From Mycobacterium sp. MBM (GTDB taxonomy: Bacteria; Actinomycetota; Actinomycetes; Mycobacteriales; Mycobacteriaceae), in contig JAKJHY010000004.1 of the NCBI GenBank assembly GCA_021648845.1, positions 124,001 through 188,000 on the forward strand: DNA of 64,000 bases, given 5' to 3'. Position 1 is the stretch's first letter. Every line of letters starts with the position of its first letter. This document shows, one piece after another, positions 36,430 to 45,693 of the stretch. A model generated the notes under the pieces. That model was given only the letters and a program-made list of their open reading frames with translations, made no database searches and was not told the DNA's origin. Position numbers and translations under genes: made by a program.

Positions 36430-37599
36430 TCACCGGCTCGGCGTTGCCGGGGGCACTCCGAACGCGAGCACCGCGACGTCATCCTCGACTCCGGTACCCA
36501 ACTCGTCGAGCAGGCCCCGCAGCACACCGACGATCCCGGCGGCGCCGGCCGGCGCGGAGGCGCGGATGAGCCGCAGCAACGCGCCGTCGTCGTCGTAGCG
36601 CGCCGGACCCGAGCCGGTGCGGGCCTCGGTCAGGCCGTCCGTATAGAGCACCAGCGTATCTCCGGGGCCCAGGTGCATCCGCCAGCCGAGAAAGCGCGGA
36701 TTCTCGATCATGCCGACCGCCTGGCCGCCGACGGTATCGGCGAAATAGGCGTTGCCGTCACCGGTGAGCAGCAGCGGGGGCAGATGGCCGGCGCTGGCGA
36801 GATCGACGTCGAACCCGTCGACGCGTGGGGTCAGGTTCCCGTAGACCAGCGTGCACAGGCGGTGGCCGGCGATACCCAACTGCCGGTTGAGCACCGTGTT
36901 GAGGTTGCCCAGCACGCGTTCGGGGTCATCGTCGAACACCGCGGCCGAGCGCAGCGCATACCGGGTGAGGGTGGTGACCACGGCGGCGTCGACGCCCTTG
37001 CCTGCGACATCGCCGAGGAAGAAACCCCAGGAGGTCGGTGACAGTGGGAACAGATCGTAGAAGTCACCGCCGACATCGTCGGCCGAGGCGGTGTGGTAGT
37101 GATCGGCGGCGTCCAGCCCCGGCGGCGGTGACAGCAGCGGGGGATGCAGCGAGCGACGCAGCGTCTCGGCAAATGCCCGCGCACGTTCCTGCTCGGACTC
37201 GGCGCGGCGTCGTTGCGCGAGCAGTTCGCGTTCGTAGGCCCGTCGATCGCTGGCGTCCACCGCGGTGACCCGCCACAGTTCCGGTGATCCAGTGGAGCTC
37301 GTTTTCACGTTGGCGGTCAAGAACATCGGTATCCGCGCGCCGTCGGCGGCCAGCATGTCGACGGTGACCCCTTCGAGCTGGCCGGTCATCCGCAGCAGGG
37401 GAAGGAAGTGCGTTTCGAAGTGAATTTTCCCGCCGATACTCAGCAGATCGGAGAATGACCGCTTGAGCAGTGCCTCCTTCGGGTACCCCAGCCAGTCGAT
37501 GACGGTGGCGTTGGCGCTGACGATGCGTCCGTCCGGACTCAAGATCAGATGTCCAGATGGTGAGTTGTCCCAGAAGTCCTGGAAATCCAGGTCGTTCAT
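36430..37599 (-). CDS. rsbP: RsbP-like PAS-PP2C serine phosphatase
   Basis: A 389-residue cytoplasmic protein with an N-terminal PAS domain (1-125: NSPSGHLILSPDGRIVSANATVIDWLGY), an Arg/Glu-rich coiled-coil linker (about 125-160) and a SpoIIE-type PP2C phosphatase (165-389). Metal-binding acidic motifs are present: VGGDFYDLF, LGDVAGKGVDAA, LYTDGLTEAR and VEDDVAVLAFG. RsbP dephosphorylates an anti-anti-sigma factor under energy stress and requires the hydrolase RsbQ. The ATG at 37599 overlaps the rsbQ stop (ATGA), so expression is coupled to its partner. Confidence 0.88.
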   Translation of the reverse strand: MNDLDFQDFWDNSPSGHLILSPDGRIVSANATVIDWLGYPKEALLKRSFSDLLSIGGKIHFETHFLPLLRMTGQLEGVTVDMLAADGARIPMFLTANVKTSSTGSPELWRVTAVDASDRRAYERELLAQRRRAESEQERARAFAETLRRSLHPPLLSPPPGLDAADHYHTASADDVGGDFYDLFPLSPTSWGFFLGDVAGKGVDAAVVTTLTRYALRSAAVFDDDPERVLGNLNTVLNRQLGIAGHRLCTLVYGNLTPRVDGFDVDLASAGHLPPLLLTGDGNAYFADTVGGQAVGMIENPRFLGWRMHLGPGDTLVLYTDGLTEARTGSGPARYDDDGALLRLIRASAPAGAAGIVGVLRGLLDELGTGVEDDVAVLAFGVPPATPSR

Positions 37600-38396
37600 G
37601 GCGCGGCTGCGAACGCCGCAATGGCCCGCGCGGTGGCGTCCGGATCGCTGACGTGCGGGCAGTGGCCCATCGCGTCGAGGGTGACCAGGCGGCTGCCGGG
37701 TATGTGCTGCTGCACGTAGGCTCCCACCGCCCGCGGAGCGATCGCATCCTGAGCGCACTCGATGACCAGTGTGCGCACCGGCACGTTCGGGAGGTCAGAT
37801 CGGTTGTCCGCCAGGAACGTCGCGCGCGCGAACACCCTGGCGCAGGCCGGGTCGGTGCGGCAGAACGTCGCCTCCAGCTCCGCATGCAGGTCGGGGCGTT
37901 CGGGGTTGCCCATGATGACCGGCGCCATCGCGTGCGACCAGCCCAGGTAGTTCGCGTCGATGGACTCCAGTAGTTCCTCGATATCACCCTCGGAGAATCC
38001 GCCGCGGTAGTCACCGTCGTCGATATAGCGCGGTGACGGCGTCACCATGATCAGTTTGGCGAATCGGTGGGGCTGCGAGATCGCCGCCAGTGCCCCGATC
38101 ATCGCTGCCACCGAATGCCCGACGAACACCACATCGTGCAGGTCGAGTTCGGCCACGACGTCCAGCACGTCGGCGCTGTACCCGGCCAGTGTCGAGTACT
38201 TGCCGGGGTCCCACGCCGTCGGGTCGGCGGCACCAGAGCCGACATGGTCCATCAGCACGATCCGGAACTGCGATTCCAGCTGTCGTGCGACGGGCCGCCA
38301 CAGGTTCTGGTCGCAGCCAAAACCGTGCGCCATCAGCAGCACCGGGCCCGCCTCGATGCCCAGAACGTTGACGTTGTTCCTGGCCACTGCACCCAT
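37596..38396 (-). CDS. rsbQ: RsbQ-like alpha/beta hydrolase
   Basis: A 266-residue alpha/beta hydrolase strikingly similar in phrasing to Bacillus subtilis RsbQ: RNNVNVLGIE, MAHGFGCDQNLW, DHVGSGAAD, VFVGHSVAAMIG, YRGGFSEGDIEELLE and GHCPHVSDP. The catalytic triad is Ser95, Asp217 and His245. RsbQ activates RsbP, probably by processing a small hydrophobic ligand; the same subfamily includes the plant KAI2/D14 receptors. Start 38396 (MGAVARNN) fits the family; an ATG at 38408 adds four residues. It starts shortly after the glgX stop (38421) and overlaps rsbP, so all three may share a transcript. Confidence 0.9.
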   Translation of the reverse strand: MGAVARNNVNVLGIEAGPVLLMAHGFGCDQNLWRPVARQLESQFRIVLMDHVGSGAADPTAWDPGKYSTLAGYSADVLDVVAELDLHDVVFVGHSVAAMIGALAAISQPHRFAKLIMVTPSPRYIDDGDYRGGFSEGDIEELLESIDANYLGWSHAMAPVIMGNPERPDLHAELEATFCRTDPACARVFARATFLADNRSDLPNVPVRTLVIECAQDAIAPRAVGAYVQQHIPGSRLVTLDAMGHCPHVSDPDATARAIAAFAAAP

Positions 38397-38420
38397 GGTG
38401 TGCAGCATAGAACCAGCCGG

Positions 38421-40580
38421 TCAGCCCGCCTGCTGGAACACGGTGACCGACCGGGCCGCGACCTTGCGCGACGCCCCGGCGGCGACCGCCTCGTCGCCGA
38501 CACCGGCCGGTGCCGCGGTATCGACGACGGTGTGCCATGCCGCTCCGAACTCCTGCGGCGGCAGGACGAACTCCAGCGGCTCGTGGTGGCCGTTGAAACA
38601 GACCAGGAAGGAGTCGTCGATCACCCGCTGGCCGCGCGGGTCCAGGTCAGGGATGCCGTTACCGTTGAGGTAGACCGCCACGGATTTCCCGAACCCGGTG
38701 TCCCAGTCCTCGTCGCTCATTTCCGAGCCGTCGGGCCGGAACCAGGAGATATCGGGCACGACCACCGATCCACGTTGCCGCACCGGGAGGCCGTTGAAGA
38801 AGCGGCGCCGGCGGAACACCGGGTGTTCGGCGCGTATCGCCGACACCCGGGCGGCGAAGTCCATCAGCTCCTCGTCGGCATTCTCCCAGTCGACCCAGGT
38901 GATTTCGTTGTCCTGGCAGTAACCGTTGTTGTTGCCGCCCTGGGTCCGGCCCAGTTCGTCTCCGTGGCAGATCATCGGAACACCTTGGGAAAGAAGCAAA
39001 GTGGTCAGGAAGTTGCGTTCCTGCTGTGCCCGCAGTGCGTTGATCTCGGGATCATCGGTGGGACCCTCGACGCCACAGTTCCATGACCGGTTGTGGCTTT
39101 CGCCGTCGTTGTTGTCCTCGCCGTTGGCATCGTTGTGTTTCTCGTTGTAGGACACCAGGTCTCGCAGGGTGAAGCCGTCGTGTGCGATGACGAAGTTGAT
39201 GGATGCGACCGGTCGGCGAGCGCTCTGCTCGTAGAGATCCGCGGACCCGGTCAGGCGAGATGCGAATTCACCGAGGCTGCCCGCTTCGCCGCGCCAGAAA
39301 TCGCGCACGGTGTCTCGGTACTTGCCGTTCCACTCGGTCCACTGCGGGGGGAAGTTACCGACCTGGTAGCCGCCGGGGCCGACATCCCACGGTTCAGCGA
39401 TGAGCTTGACCTGGCTGACCGTCGGATCCTGTTGTACGAGTTCGAAGAATGTCGAAAGCTTGTCCACATCGTAGAACTCGCGCGCGAGGGTGGAGGCCAG
39501 GTCGAAACGGAAACCGTCGACATGCATCTCGGTCACCCAGTACCGCAGCGAGTCCATGATCAGCTGCAGCGAATGTGGATGCCCGACGTTCAGGCTGTTA
39601 CCCGTTCCCGTGTAGTCCATGTAATAGCGCTTGTCGTCGTCGACGAGGCGGTAGTAGGCCGCATTGTCGATGCCGCGCATCGAGACGGTGGGGCCGAGGT
39701 GGTTTCCTTCGGCGGTGTGGTTGTAGACGACATCGAGGATCACCTCGATACCGGCCTCGTGCAGGGTGCGGACCATCGCCTTGAATTCCTGCACCTGCCC
39801 TCCGGGGGTGGCACTGCTGGAGTATTTCGAATCGGGGGCGAAGAACCCGATCGTGTTGTAGCCCCAGTAATTCGACAAGCCCTTGTCGATCAGGGTCGAA
39901 TCGTTGGCGAAGTGGTGCACCGGCATCAGTTCGATGGCGGTGACCCCCAAGGCTTGCAGATGGTCGATGATCGCGGGGTGCCCTATCGCCGCGTAGGTGC
40001 CCCGCATGGTGTCGGGAATGTCAGGGTGTGTCTGGGTGAGGCCCTTGACGTGTGCCTCGTAGATGAAGCTGTCGGCGTACTCGCGTTGCGGCGGGCGATC
40101 GATCCCCCAGTCGAAGTATGGGTTGATCACCACCGACTTCGGCATGCTGGCCGCGGAGTCGTCGTCGTTGCGGCTGTCGGGGTCGCCGAAGTTGTAGCCG
40201 AACAACGACTGGTCCCATTGGAAGGTGCCGTCGATCGCCTTGGCGTAGGGGTCCAGCAGCAACTTGTTGGGATTGCATCGGTCGCCGTTGGCCGGGTCAT
40301 GAGGTCCGTGCACCCGGTAGCCGTAGCGCTGGCCGGGTTCCACCGTGGGCAGGAAGCCGTGCCAGACGAATGCGTCGACCTCCGGGAGGGGGTACCTGGT
40401 CTCGACACCGCCTTCGTCGAAGAGGCAGAGCTCCACCCGTTCGGCGACCTCGCTGAAGAGCGCGAAGTTGGTGCCGGAACCGTCGTAGGTCGCGCCGAGG
40501 GGGTATGCCTTACCGGGCCACACCTCCTGATCGGGGGTGGCGGTGACCTGGCTGGTCGACGGTTTGGGGGTCTCCGGCAT
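38421..40580 (-). CDS. glgX: Glycogen debranching enzyme (isoamylase type)
   Basis: A 719-residue GH13 enzyme of the GlgX/TreX family, which hydrolyses alpha-1,6 branches of glycogen. It has the N-terminal CBM48 domain (YPLGATYDGSGTNFALFSEVAERVELCLFD) and GH13 motifs: DVVYNHTAEG, GFRFDLAST (nucleophile Asp), IAEPWDVGPGGY (acid/base Glu) and AHDGFTLRDL. The length matches mycobacterial TreX (721 aa), but here treY and treZ are not adjacent; instead rsbQ-rsbP follow. The start has AAGGAC upstream. A TACGAT hexamer in the upstream 136-bp gap could be a -10 box. Confidence 0.93.
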   Translation of the reverse strand: MPETPKPSTSQVTATPDQEVWPGKAYPLGATYDGSGTNFALFSEVAERVELCLFDEGGVETRYPLPEVDAFVWHGFLPTVEPGQRYGYRVHGPHDPANGDRCNPNKLLLDPYAKAIDGTFQWDQSLFGYNFGDPDSRNDDDSAASMPKSVVINPYFDWGIDRPPQREYADSFIYEAHVKGLTQTHPDIPDTMRGTYAAIGHPAIIDHLQALGVTAIELMPVHHFANDSTLIDKGLSNYWGYNTIGFFAPDSKYSSSATPGGQVQEFKAMVRTLHEAGIEVILDVVYNHTAEGNHLGPTVSMRGIDNAAYYRLVDDDKRYYMDYTGTGNSLNVGHPHSLQLIMDSLRYWVTEMHVDGFRFDLASTLAREFYDVDKLSTFFELVQQDPTVSQVKLIAEPWDVGPGGYQVGNFPPQWTEWNGKYRDTVRDFWRGEAGSLGEFASRLTGSADLYEQSARRPVASINFVIAHDGFTLRDLVSYNEKHNDANGEDNNDGESHNRSWNCGVEGPTDDPEINALRAQQERNFLTTLLLSQGVPMICHGDELGRTQGGNNNGYCQDNEITWVDWENADEELMDFAARVSAIRAEHPVFRRRRFFNGLPVRQRGSVVVPDISWFRPDGSEMSDEDWDTGFGKSVAVYLNGNGIPDLDPRGQRVIDDSFLVCFNGHHEPLEFVLPPQEFGAAWHTVVDTAAPAGVGDEAVAAGASRKVAARSVTVFQQAG

Positions 40581-40716
40581 GGACGTCCTTACTGCTCAAC
40601 GGCGTACTTCTGGTTGCGCAGCTCGGCGCTGAGCAGCGGTGGGTATGGGTACCCCGCCGGGTCCGATCGTATGCTGCGAGTTCGGTCACGTCGCTGCAAC
40701 GCCGGGAACGCTCAGG

Positions 40717-42936
40717 TCAGCGCCGTTCGGTCCGTGCGGTCACGGCGTCACCGACGTCACCGACGGTGAGTGCCTCCAGGCGCACCGCCACCCCGTTGAG
40801 TACCGACATCCCGGCCAGTGCCTCCAGGTCCTCGGGCCGGTTGGAGGTCAGTTCGTTGACGTTGACGCCGGGGTTGGAGTTGGCCAGCCGCCAGCCGCCG
40901 CCGCGGTGGCCCCAGCCCTGCGGGATCGCGACGGTACCGGCACCGACCTCGTCGGTGATCGTCATCTCCAGTTCGATCGCGCCGGTCGCCGACACCACCC
41001 GGGCCACCGTGCCGTCGGAGATACCTGCTGCCTGGGCATCGGCCCGGTTGATCCTGGCCCGCTGCCTGCGCTGCCCCTTCATCAGGGTGGGACTGTTGTG
41101 CATCCAGCTGTTCTGGGAGCGCAGCTCCCGGATGCCGATCGCCAACAGCGGAAAGTCGCCGCTGGCGCCGGGTGCGGTGCCGAGTCGGGTGACCTCGGCG
41201 CGGATCTCGGCCGGGTCCAGACACACCTTGCCGCTCTTGTGGGTCACCACCTTGGGCAGGACACCGTGCGGTGCGTGCTCGGCGAGGACGATGCCGTGTG
41301 GATTCTCTTTCAGGCGGCGCGCATTCAGCCCGCCGCGGCGCAGACCGAACCGGTCCCCGTACGGTCCGATCCGTAGCAATGCGTTCATCATCTTCTGCGG
41401 TGTCAGTCGCAGGCCGCGGGCCTCCAGCCAGCGCAACAGCGGGTTGAGCGGGGTCATCGGGCCGGTGGCCAGCAGGGACAGCTTCATCCGCGCGGCCAGC
41501 TCCTCGAACACCTCCCACTCCGGTCGGGCCTGTCCGTAGGGTTCGAGCACCGGTTCGGCGGCCTGGAGGAACACGGTGGGGCAGCAGGCCGCGTATGCCA
41601 TCGGCATATCGTCGCGTTCCAGGAAGGTCGTGCCCGGCAGGATGTAGTCGGCGTGCCGGTTGGTCTCGTTGACGTAGAGGTCCAGCGACACCATCAGATC
41701 CAGCGTGCCCAGCGCAGCGTCGAGGGCCGTGCTGTTGGGCACCGACAGCACGGGATTGCCGGCGAACACGAACAGCGCCCGTAGTTGACCGGGCCCGGGG
41801 GTGGTGATCTCGTCGGCCATCAGGGCCGCCGGGAAAGACCCGAAGACGTCCGGGAAATCGCCGATCCGGGAACGCTTGCTGTTGTAGCCGAATGCGCCGG
41901 ACCGTTCCCCCATGTCCTCGACCGGAATGACCTGGTGCGACATCAGGGCGCCGCCCGGTCGGTCGAGATTGCCGGTCACCGCGTTCAGTGCGTCGATCAG
42001 GAAGCTGACCAGGGTGCCGTGATGTCCCAGACAGGCCCCGGTCCGTCCGTAGGCGACTGCCGTTGGGGCCGTGGCGAAGTCGTGCGCCAGGGCGCGGACG
42101 GTGTCGGCGGGCACCCCGGTGCGCGACGCGGTGTCCTCCGGTGCGAAGCCCGCGCACAGCGCACGCAGTGTGTCGACCCCCGTGGTCTGTGTGGACAGCG
42201 CGGCGCTGTCGTGCAGGTTCTCGGCGAACACCACGTGCAGGATCGAGAGCATCAGCCAGGCGTCCGAATCCGGCCGCACCGCAACGTGTTCGTAGGCGGC
42301 GGCGGTTTCGGTGCGGCGCGGGTCCACCACGATGACGCGGCCTCCGCGCTTGACGATCGACGCCAGATCGTCCCTGACCCTCGGCACCCGCAGCGCGCTG
42401 CCGTGGGAGACCAGCGGGTTGGCGCCCAGCATGAACAGGAAGTCGGTACGCGGCAGGTCGGGGAACGGGATTTGGGTGGCCGCTCCGTAGAGCAGTTTGC
42501 TGGCCACATAGCGGCTGTTGATGTCCTGGGATCCGGCCGAATACAGGTGTCCGGCACCGATGCGTTTCATGAACAGCCCGGACCACAGGCTGGCCGCATA
42601 GCCGAATGCCGATGGGTTGCCCAGGTACTCGCCGACCGATGCGCCGCCGTGGGTGTCGAGCACCGCCTGCAGCCTGCTCGCGATATCGGTCAGTGCGCTC
42701 TCCCAGCTGACCTCGGTGAAGCTTCCGTCGGGCTGGCGGCGCAGTGGGGTGAGCACCCGGTCGGGGTCGTTTTGGACATCGGTGAATGCGATGCCCTTGG
42801 GGCAGGCGCGGCCCTGGGATAGCGGGTGGTCCTTGTCTGGGCGCAGCGATTGCAGCCGGCCGTCCTCGACGGTGGCGATCAGCCCGCACAACGGCTCGCA
42901 GATGCGGCAGTACGTGACCTTCTGCTCGACGCTCAA
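40717..42936 (-). CDS. Molybdopterin-dependent oxidoreductase (DMSO-reductase superfamily), Rv0197-like
   Basis: A 739-residue Mo/W-bisMGD enzyme. The N-terminal [4Fe-4S] ligands are Cys10, Cys13, Cys17 and Cys45 (TYCRICEPLCG...GRACPKG). The molybdopterin domain runs to about 600, and the molydop_binding domain follows (NSWMHNSPTL, then NRADAQAAGISDGTVARV). No signal peptide, so it is cytoplasmic. The TTG at 42936 has GAGGAGG 6 nt upstream and places the cluster at the usual distance from the N-terminus; the open frame extends further but out of context. The substrate is unknown. An IclR gene and a palindrome precede it. Confidence 0.87.
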   Translation of the reverse strand: MSVEQKVTYCRICEPLCGLIATVEDGRLQSLRPDKDHPLSQGRACPKGIAFTDVQNDPDRVLTPLRRQPDGSFTEVSWESALTDIASRLQAVLDTHGGASVGEYLGNPSAFGYAASLWSGLFMKRIGAGHLYSAGSQDINSRYVASKLLYGAATQIPFPDLPRTDFLFMLGANPLVSHGSALRVPRVRDDLASIVKRGGRVIVVDPRRTETAAAYEHVAVRPDSDAWLMLSILHVVFAENLHDSAALSTQTTGVDTLRALCAGFAPEDTASRTGVPADTVRALAHDFATAPTAVAYGRTGACLGHHGTLVSFLIDALNAVTGNLDRPGGALMSHQVIPVEDMGERSGAFGYNSKRSRIGDFPDVFGSFPAALMADEITTPGPGQLRALFVFAGNPVLSVPNSTALDAALGTLDLMVSLDLYVNETNRHADYILPGTTFLERDDMPMAYAACCPTVFLQAAEPVLEPYGQARPEWEVFEELAARMKLSLLATGPMTPLNPLLRWLEARGLRLTPQKMMNALLRIGPYGDRFGLRRGGLNARRLKENPHGIVLAEHAPHGVLPKVVTHKSGKVCLDPAEIRAEVTRLGTAPGASGDFPLLAIGIRELRSQNSWMHNSPTLMKGQRRQRARINRADAQAAGISDGTVARVVSATGAIELEMTITDEVGAGTVAIPQGWGHRGGGWRLANSNPGVNVNELTSNRPEDLEALAGMSVLNGVAVRLEALTVGDVGDAVTARTERR

Positions 42937-42999
42937 GAAGCCTCCTCGTGGGCTGTGACTGAGGTCACCGTAAGGTGGCGGCGAGGCGGCGAGCAACCC

Positions 43000-43014
43000 T
43001 TTGCACAGTGCAAA
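43000..43014. promoter_or_regulatory. Perfect palindrome, candidate IclR operator of the molybdenum enzyme
   Basis: TTTGCAC-A-GTGCAAA has perfect 7-bp arms. It lies between the iclR stop (43026) and the TTG start (42936), 64 nt upstream of the start, and is bordered by CCC and GGG that extend the symmetry loosely. Confidence 0.65.
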
Positions 43015-43025
43015 AAGGGCAGGTA

Positions 43026-43913
43026 TTAGTGGCCGCAGAGTTGCGCGGTGATGGCATCGGCGGCGGTGCTGACCCGAGCCCCGAGCGCCAGCAGCTGGTC
43101 ACCGCTGTGTGGCGCGGCCATGATCAGTACCGACAGTGCCGCGACCGGGGTCCCTCTGGGGTCGAAGCATGCCGCGCTGACGGACAGCGGCAGATACATC
43201 GCCTGGTCCTCGATGGCGCCCAACATCAGGTCCGGCGTCATGACCGGTCGCTGCCCACCGATCATCCGCTCGGTGCGGCGCGCGCCGTGCACCTCTGCGA
43301 TGCCGAAATCCGTCATCTCCCGCATCTGTGCCTGGGGCGCGGGGGACAGCTCCACCGAGAAGCGCCGCGCCCGGATCATCCGCAGGGTCTGCCAGACCCG
43401 TATCGGGTCGTCGGGGCCGGGTGTCGCCACCCGGCGCAGCCAGCTGTCCACGGTGTACTGGTTCGCCCAGGCAGCCAGCACGGCGCCCAGTGGCGGGCCG
43501 AACTCGATATGGTCGCCCGCCTGTAGCGGCAGCCGGCCGGTATCACTGCCATCCGGGTAGACCAGGTCGGCGATCACCAGGTGGTCCGAGGATGGGATGA
43601 ACAAGCAGGAGGGTATGCCGGTGCTCGTGCTCAACGTCACCATGGCGGGGTGGGCGTGGGTGGCGATCGGCAGGGACGCCTGGGCGGCGGCTCCGACGGC
43701 CACCAGCCGTGGCCCGAGTCGGTAGGTCTTGCGGATGCGGTCTTTGACCAGCCAACCCACCCGCGTCAGCTCGGTGAGCATGGGATAGCAGGTGGCGGGA
43801 TCAAGGTCCACCAGCCGCGCCAGCTCGGTCAGCTGATAGTCGCGATGCGGGTCCGCGGCCAGGTACTCGAGCATCTCGACCAGGCGTTCGGTTTGCGGAG
43901 AGCGGCGGGCCAT
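43026..43913 (-). CDS. IclR family transcriptional regulator
   Basis: A 295-residue IclR protein. The N-terminal winged helix (RLVEMLEYLAADPHRDYQLTELARLVDLDPATCYPMLTELTRVGWL, about 8-52) is followed by the GAF-like effector domain (HPAMVTLSTSTGIPSCLFI to the end). It precedes the molybdopterin oxidoreductase on the same strand, with a perfect palindrome in the gap, so local regulation of that enzyme is likely. Confidence 0.9.
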   Translation of the reverse strand: MARRSPQTERLVEMLEYLAADPHRDYQLTELARLVDLDPATCYPMLTELTRVGWLVKDRIRKTYRLGPRLVAVGAAAQASLPIATHAHPAMVTLSTSTGIPSCLFIPSSDHLVIADLVYPDGSDTGRLPLQAGDHIEFGPPLGAVLAAWANQYTVDSWLRRVATPGPDDPIRVWQTLRMIRARRFSVELSPAPQAQMREMTDFGIAEVHGARRTERMIGGQRPVMTPDLMLGAIEDQAMYLPLSVSAACFDPRGTPVAALSVLIMAAPHSGDQLLALGARVSTAADAITAQLCGH

Positions 43914-43969
43914 TTGGGCCCGAGTCTAGGCGGCGCGCTGTGCCGACCGCGCCGGTCGGGGCGGCCCGG

Positions 43970-44971
43970 TCACTCGTCCTGCGGTTCGCGGCGGGTGGCG
44001 CGCAGCGAACCGGCGTGTGCCTTTGCCGACGGATCCTTACGCGTCTTGATCAGGCTGGCCACGGTGACGATGGTCAGGATGCCGATGATCACGACGAGGC
44101 TCAGATAGGTGTTGATTTCCGGGATCCGGGGATCGATGTCCACGTGTCCCCAGTGCAGGATCAGCTTCGCCCCGATGAAGGCGAGGATGATCGACAAGCC
44201 GGTCGACAGATACACCAGCCGGTCCAGCAGACCCTTCACGAGGAAGAACAATGCCCGCAATCCCAGCAGGGCGAACGCATTCGCGGTGAAGACGATGTAC
44301 GGCTCGCTGGTCACCCCGAAGACGGCGGGAATCGAATCGAGGGCGAACAACAGGTCCACGCTGCCGATGGCGATGAGCACGGCCAGCAGCGGGGTCGCCA
44401 TTCGGCGACCGTCGCGGCGGGTCAGCAGCTTGCCGCCGTCGTAGTCGTCGCTGATGGGCAGGATCTTGCGGGTCGCCCGGATCATGATGTTGTTCTCGAC
44501 GTCGGGGTCCTCGTTGCGGTGCCGGAAGAGTTGTATCGCGGTGTAGATCAACAGCAGTCCGAAGATCAGGAACATGAACGAGAACAACGCCAGCAGGGTG
44601 GCGCCGAGGGCGATGAAGATGGCGCGCATGATCAGCGCCAGGATGATGCCGAACGTCAGCACCTTGTGCTGGTGTTCCTCGGGCACGGCAAATGTCGTCA
44701 TGATGATCACGAAGACGAACAGGTTGTCGACCGACAGGCTCTTCTCGACGATGTAGCCGGCGAAATACTGGGTGCCGAAGTCGCCGCCGTAGGTCATGGC
44801 GAACCACACGCCGAAGGCGATGGCCACCAGGATGTAGAACACCGACCATGCGGTGGCTTCGCGGAAGCCCACCCGGTGCGGGCGGGCCGCCGCCAGGATG
44901 AGGTCGACGGCCAGCAGGCCGACGATCACGCCGATCGTGACGCCCCATGTCATCGCGCTGATCTCGAGCAT
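43970..44971 (-). CDS. TerC family integral membrane protein
   Basis: A 333-residue membrane protein with about nine hydrophobic helices. The TerC hallmark acidic motifs are present: KSLSVDNLFVFVIIM near residue 80 and GSVDLLFALDSIPAVFGVT near 205. TerC/Alx proteins have been linked to manganese export and to metalation of exported proteins; the tellurite label is historical. The short 57-bp leader cannot hold a yybP-ykoY riboswitch. Confidence 0.9.
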   Translation of the reverse strand: MLEISAMTWGVTIGVIVGLLAVDLILAAARPHRVGFREATAWSVFYILVAIAFGVWFAMTYGGDFGTQYFAGYIVEKSLSVDNLFVFVIIMTTFAVPEEHQHKVLTFGIILALIMRAIFIALGATLLALFSFMFLIFGLLLIYTAIQLFRHRNEDPDVENNIMIRATRKILPISDDYDGGKLLTRRDGRRMATPLLAVLIAIGSVDLLFALDSIPAVFGVTSEPYIVFTANAFALLGLRALFFLVKGLLDRLVYLSTGLSIILAFIGAKLILHWGHVDIDPRIPEINTYLSLVVIIGILTIVTVASLIKTRKDPSAKAHAGSLRATRREPQDE

Positions 44972-45028
44972 GGATTCACAGTAACGAGGCGAAAAATTCG
45001 TTCTGCTAACGAAACCGTCGAGGTGGTG

Positions 45029-45628
45029 TCACGGCACCGCCATCCAGACCCCGAGGGTGACCATCACCGCCGCAATCACCGCATCCAGAACACGCCAGGT
45101 GGACGGGCTGGCGAACAGTCCCGCCAGGCGCCGCGCTCCGAGTCCCAGGCCGGTGAACCACAGTGCGCTCGCCGCGACCGCGCCGGCGCCGAAGAGCCAG
45201 CGCTGCTCGTGATGGTCGTTGGCCAGCGAGCCGAGCAGGACGACCGTGTCGAGGTATACGTGCGGGTTCAGCCAGGTCAGTGCCGCCGCGGTGAGCAGCA
45301 CCTCGACCAGCCGGGCCGGTGTCTGGTCCGACGGGTTCAGCGCGCCCGGCCGCAGGGCGCGGCGGGCGGCCAGCACACCGTAGCCGATCAGGAAGGCCGC
45401 GCCGCCGACCTTGGCCACCGTCATCGCGGTGGGGTGCGCGGTGACCAGTGCCCCCACCCCGGCGATGCCGGCGGCGATGAGAATCAGGTCCGACACCGCG
45501 CACAGGGCGATTACCGGGATCACGTGTTCACCGCGGATGCCCTGACGCAGCACGAATGCGTTCTGGGCGCCGATGGCGGCGATCAGCGCCATGGTGGTGA
45601 GGAATCCGATGAGCACGGGTGAAGCCAT
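45029..45628 (-). CDS. LysE/ArgO family basic amino-acid exporter
   Basis: A 199-residue membrane protein of the LysE superfamily with six predicted helices. Family phrases are [38 protein letters not shown] and [17 protein letters not shown]. It exports lysine/arginine. The ATG at 45628 is chosen because the family start is [16 protein letters not shown]; an extension to 45658 is unsupported. The LysG regulator usually divergent from lysE in M. tuberculosis is not here. Confidence 0.9.
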   Translation of the reverse strand: MASPVLIGFLTTMALIAAIGAQNAFVLRQGIRGEHVIPVIALCAVSDLILIAAGIAGVGALVTAHPTAMTVAKVGGAAFLIGYGVLAARRALRPGALNPSDQTPARLVEVLLTAAALTWLNPHVYLDTVVLLGSLANDHHEQRWLFGAGAVAASALWFTGLGLGARRLAGLFASPSTWRVLDAVIAAVMVTLGVWMAVP

Positions 45629-45693
45629 GCTGCGACGGTAGGCCGGCGCACTGATCAAGTACAGCTACGAATTCTTACTCTTCATTAGTTGAA

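Noticed and set aside
39093..40769. 558-codon plus-strand frame
   Set aside because: Antisense to glgX; no recognisable domain.
40757..42889. 710-codon minus-strand frame overlapping the molybdopterin oxidoreductase
   Set aside because: It is a +1-type shadow on the same strand; the true frame has the Cys ligands and a ribosome-binding site.
44972..45028. yybP-ykoY manganese riboswitch upstream of terC
   Set aside because: The 57-bp leader is too short and shows no conserved riboswitch core.
43940..45622. 560-codon plus-strand frame across terC and lysE
   Set aside because: Asp/Gln/His-rich antisense of two membrane-protein genes, a typical complement artefact.
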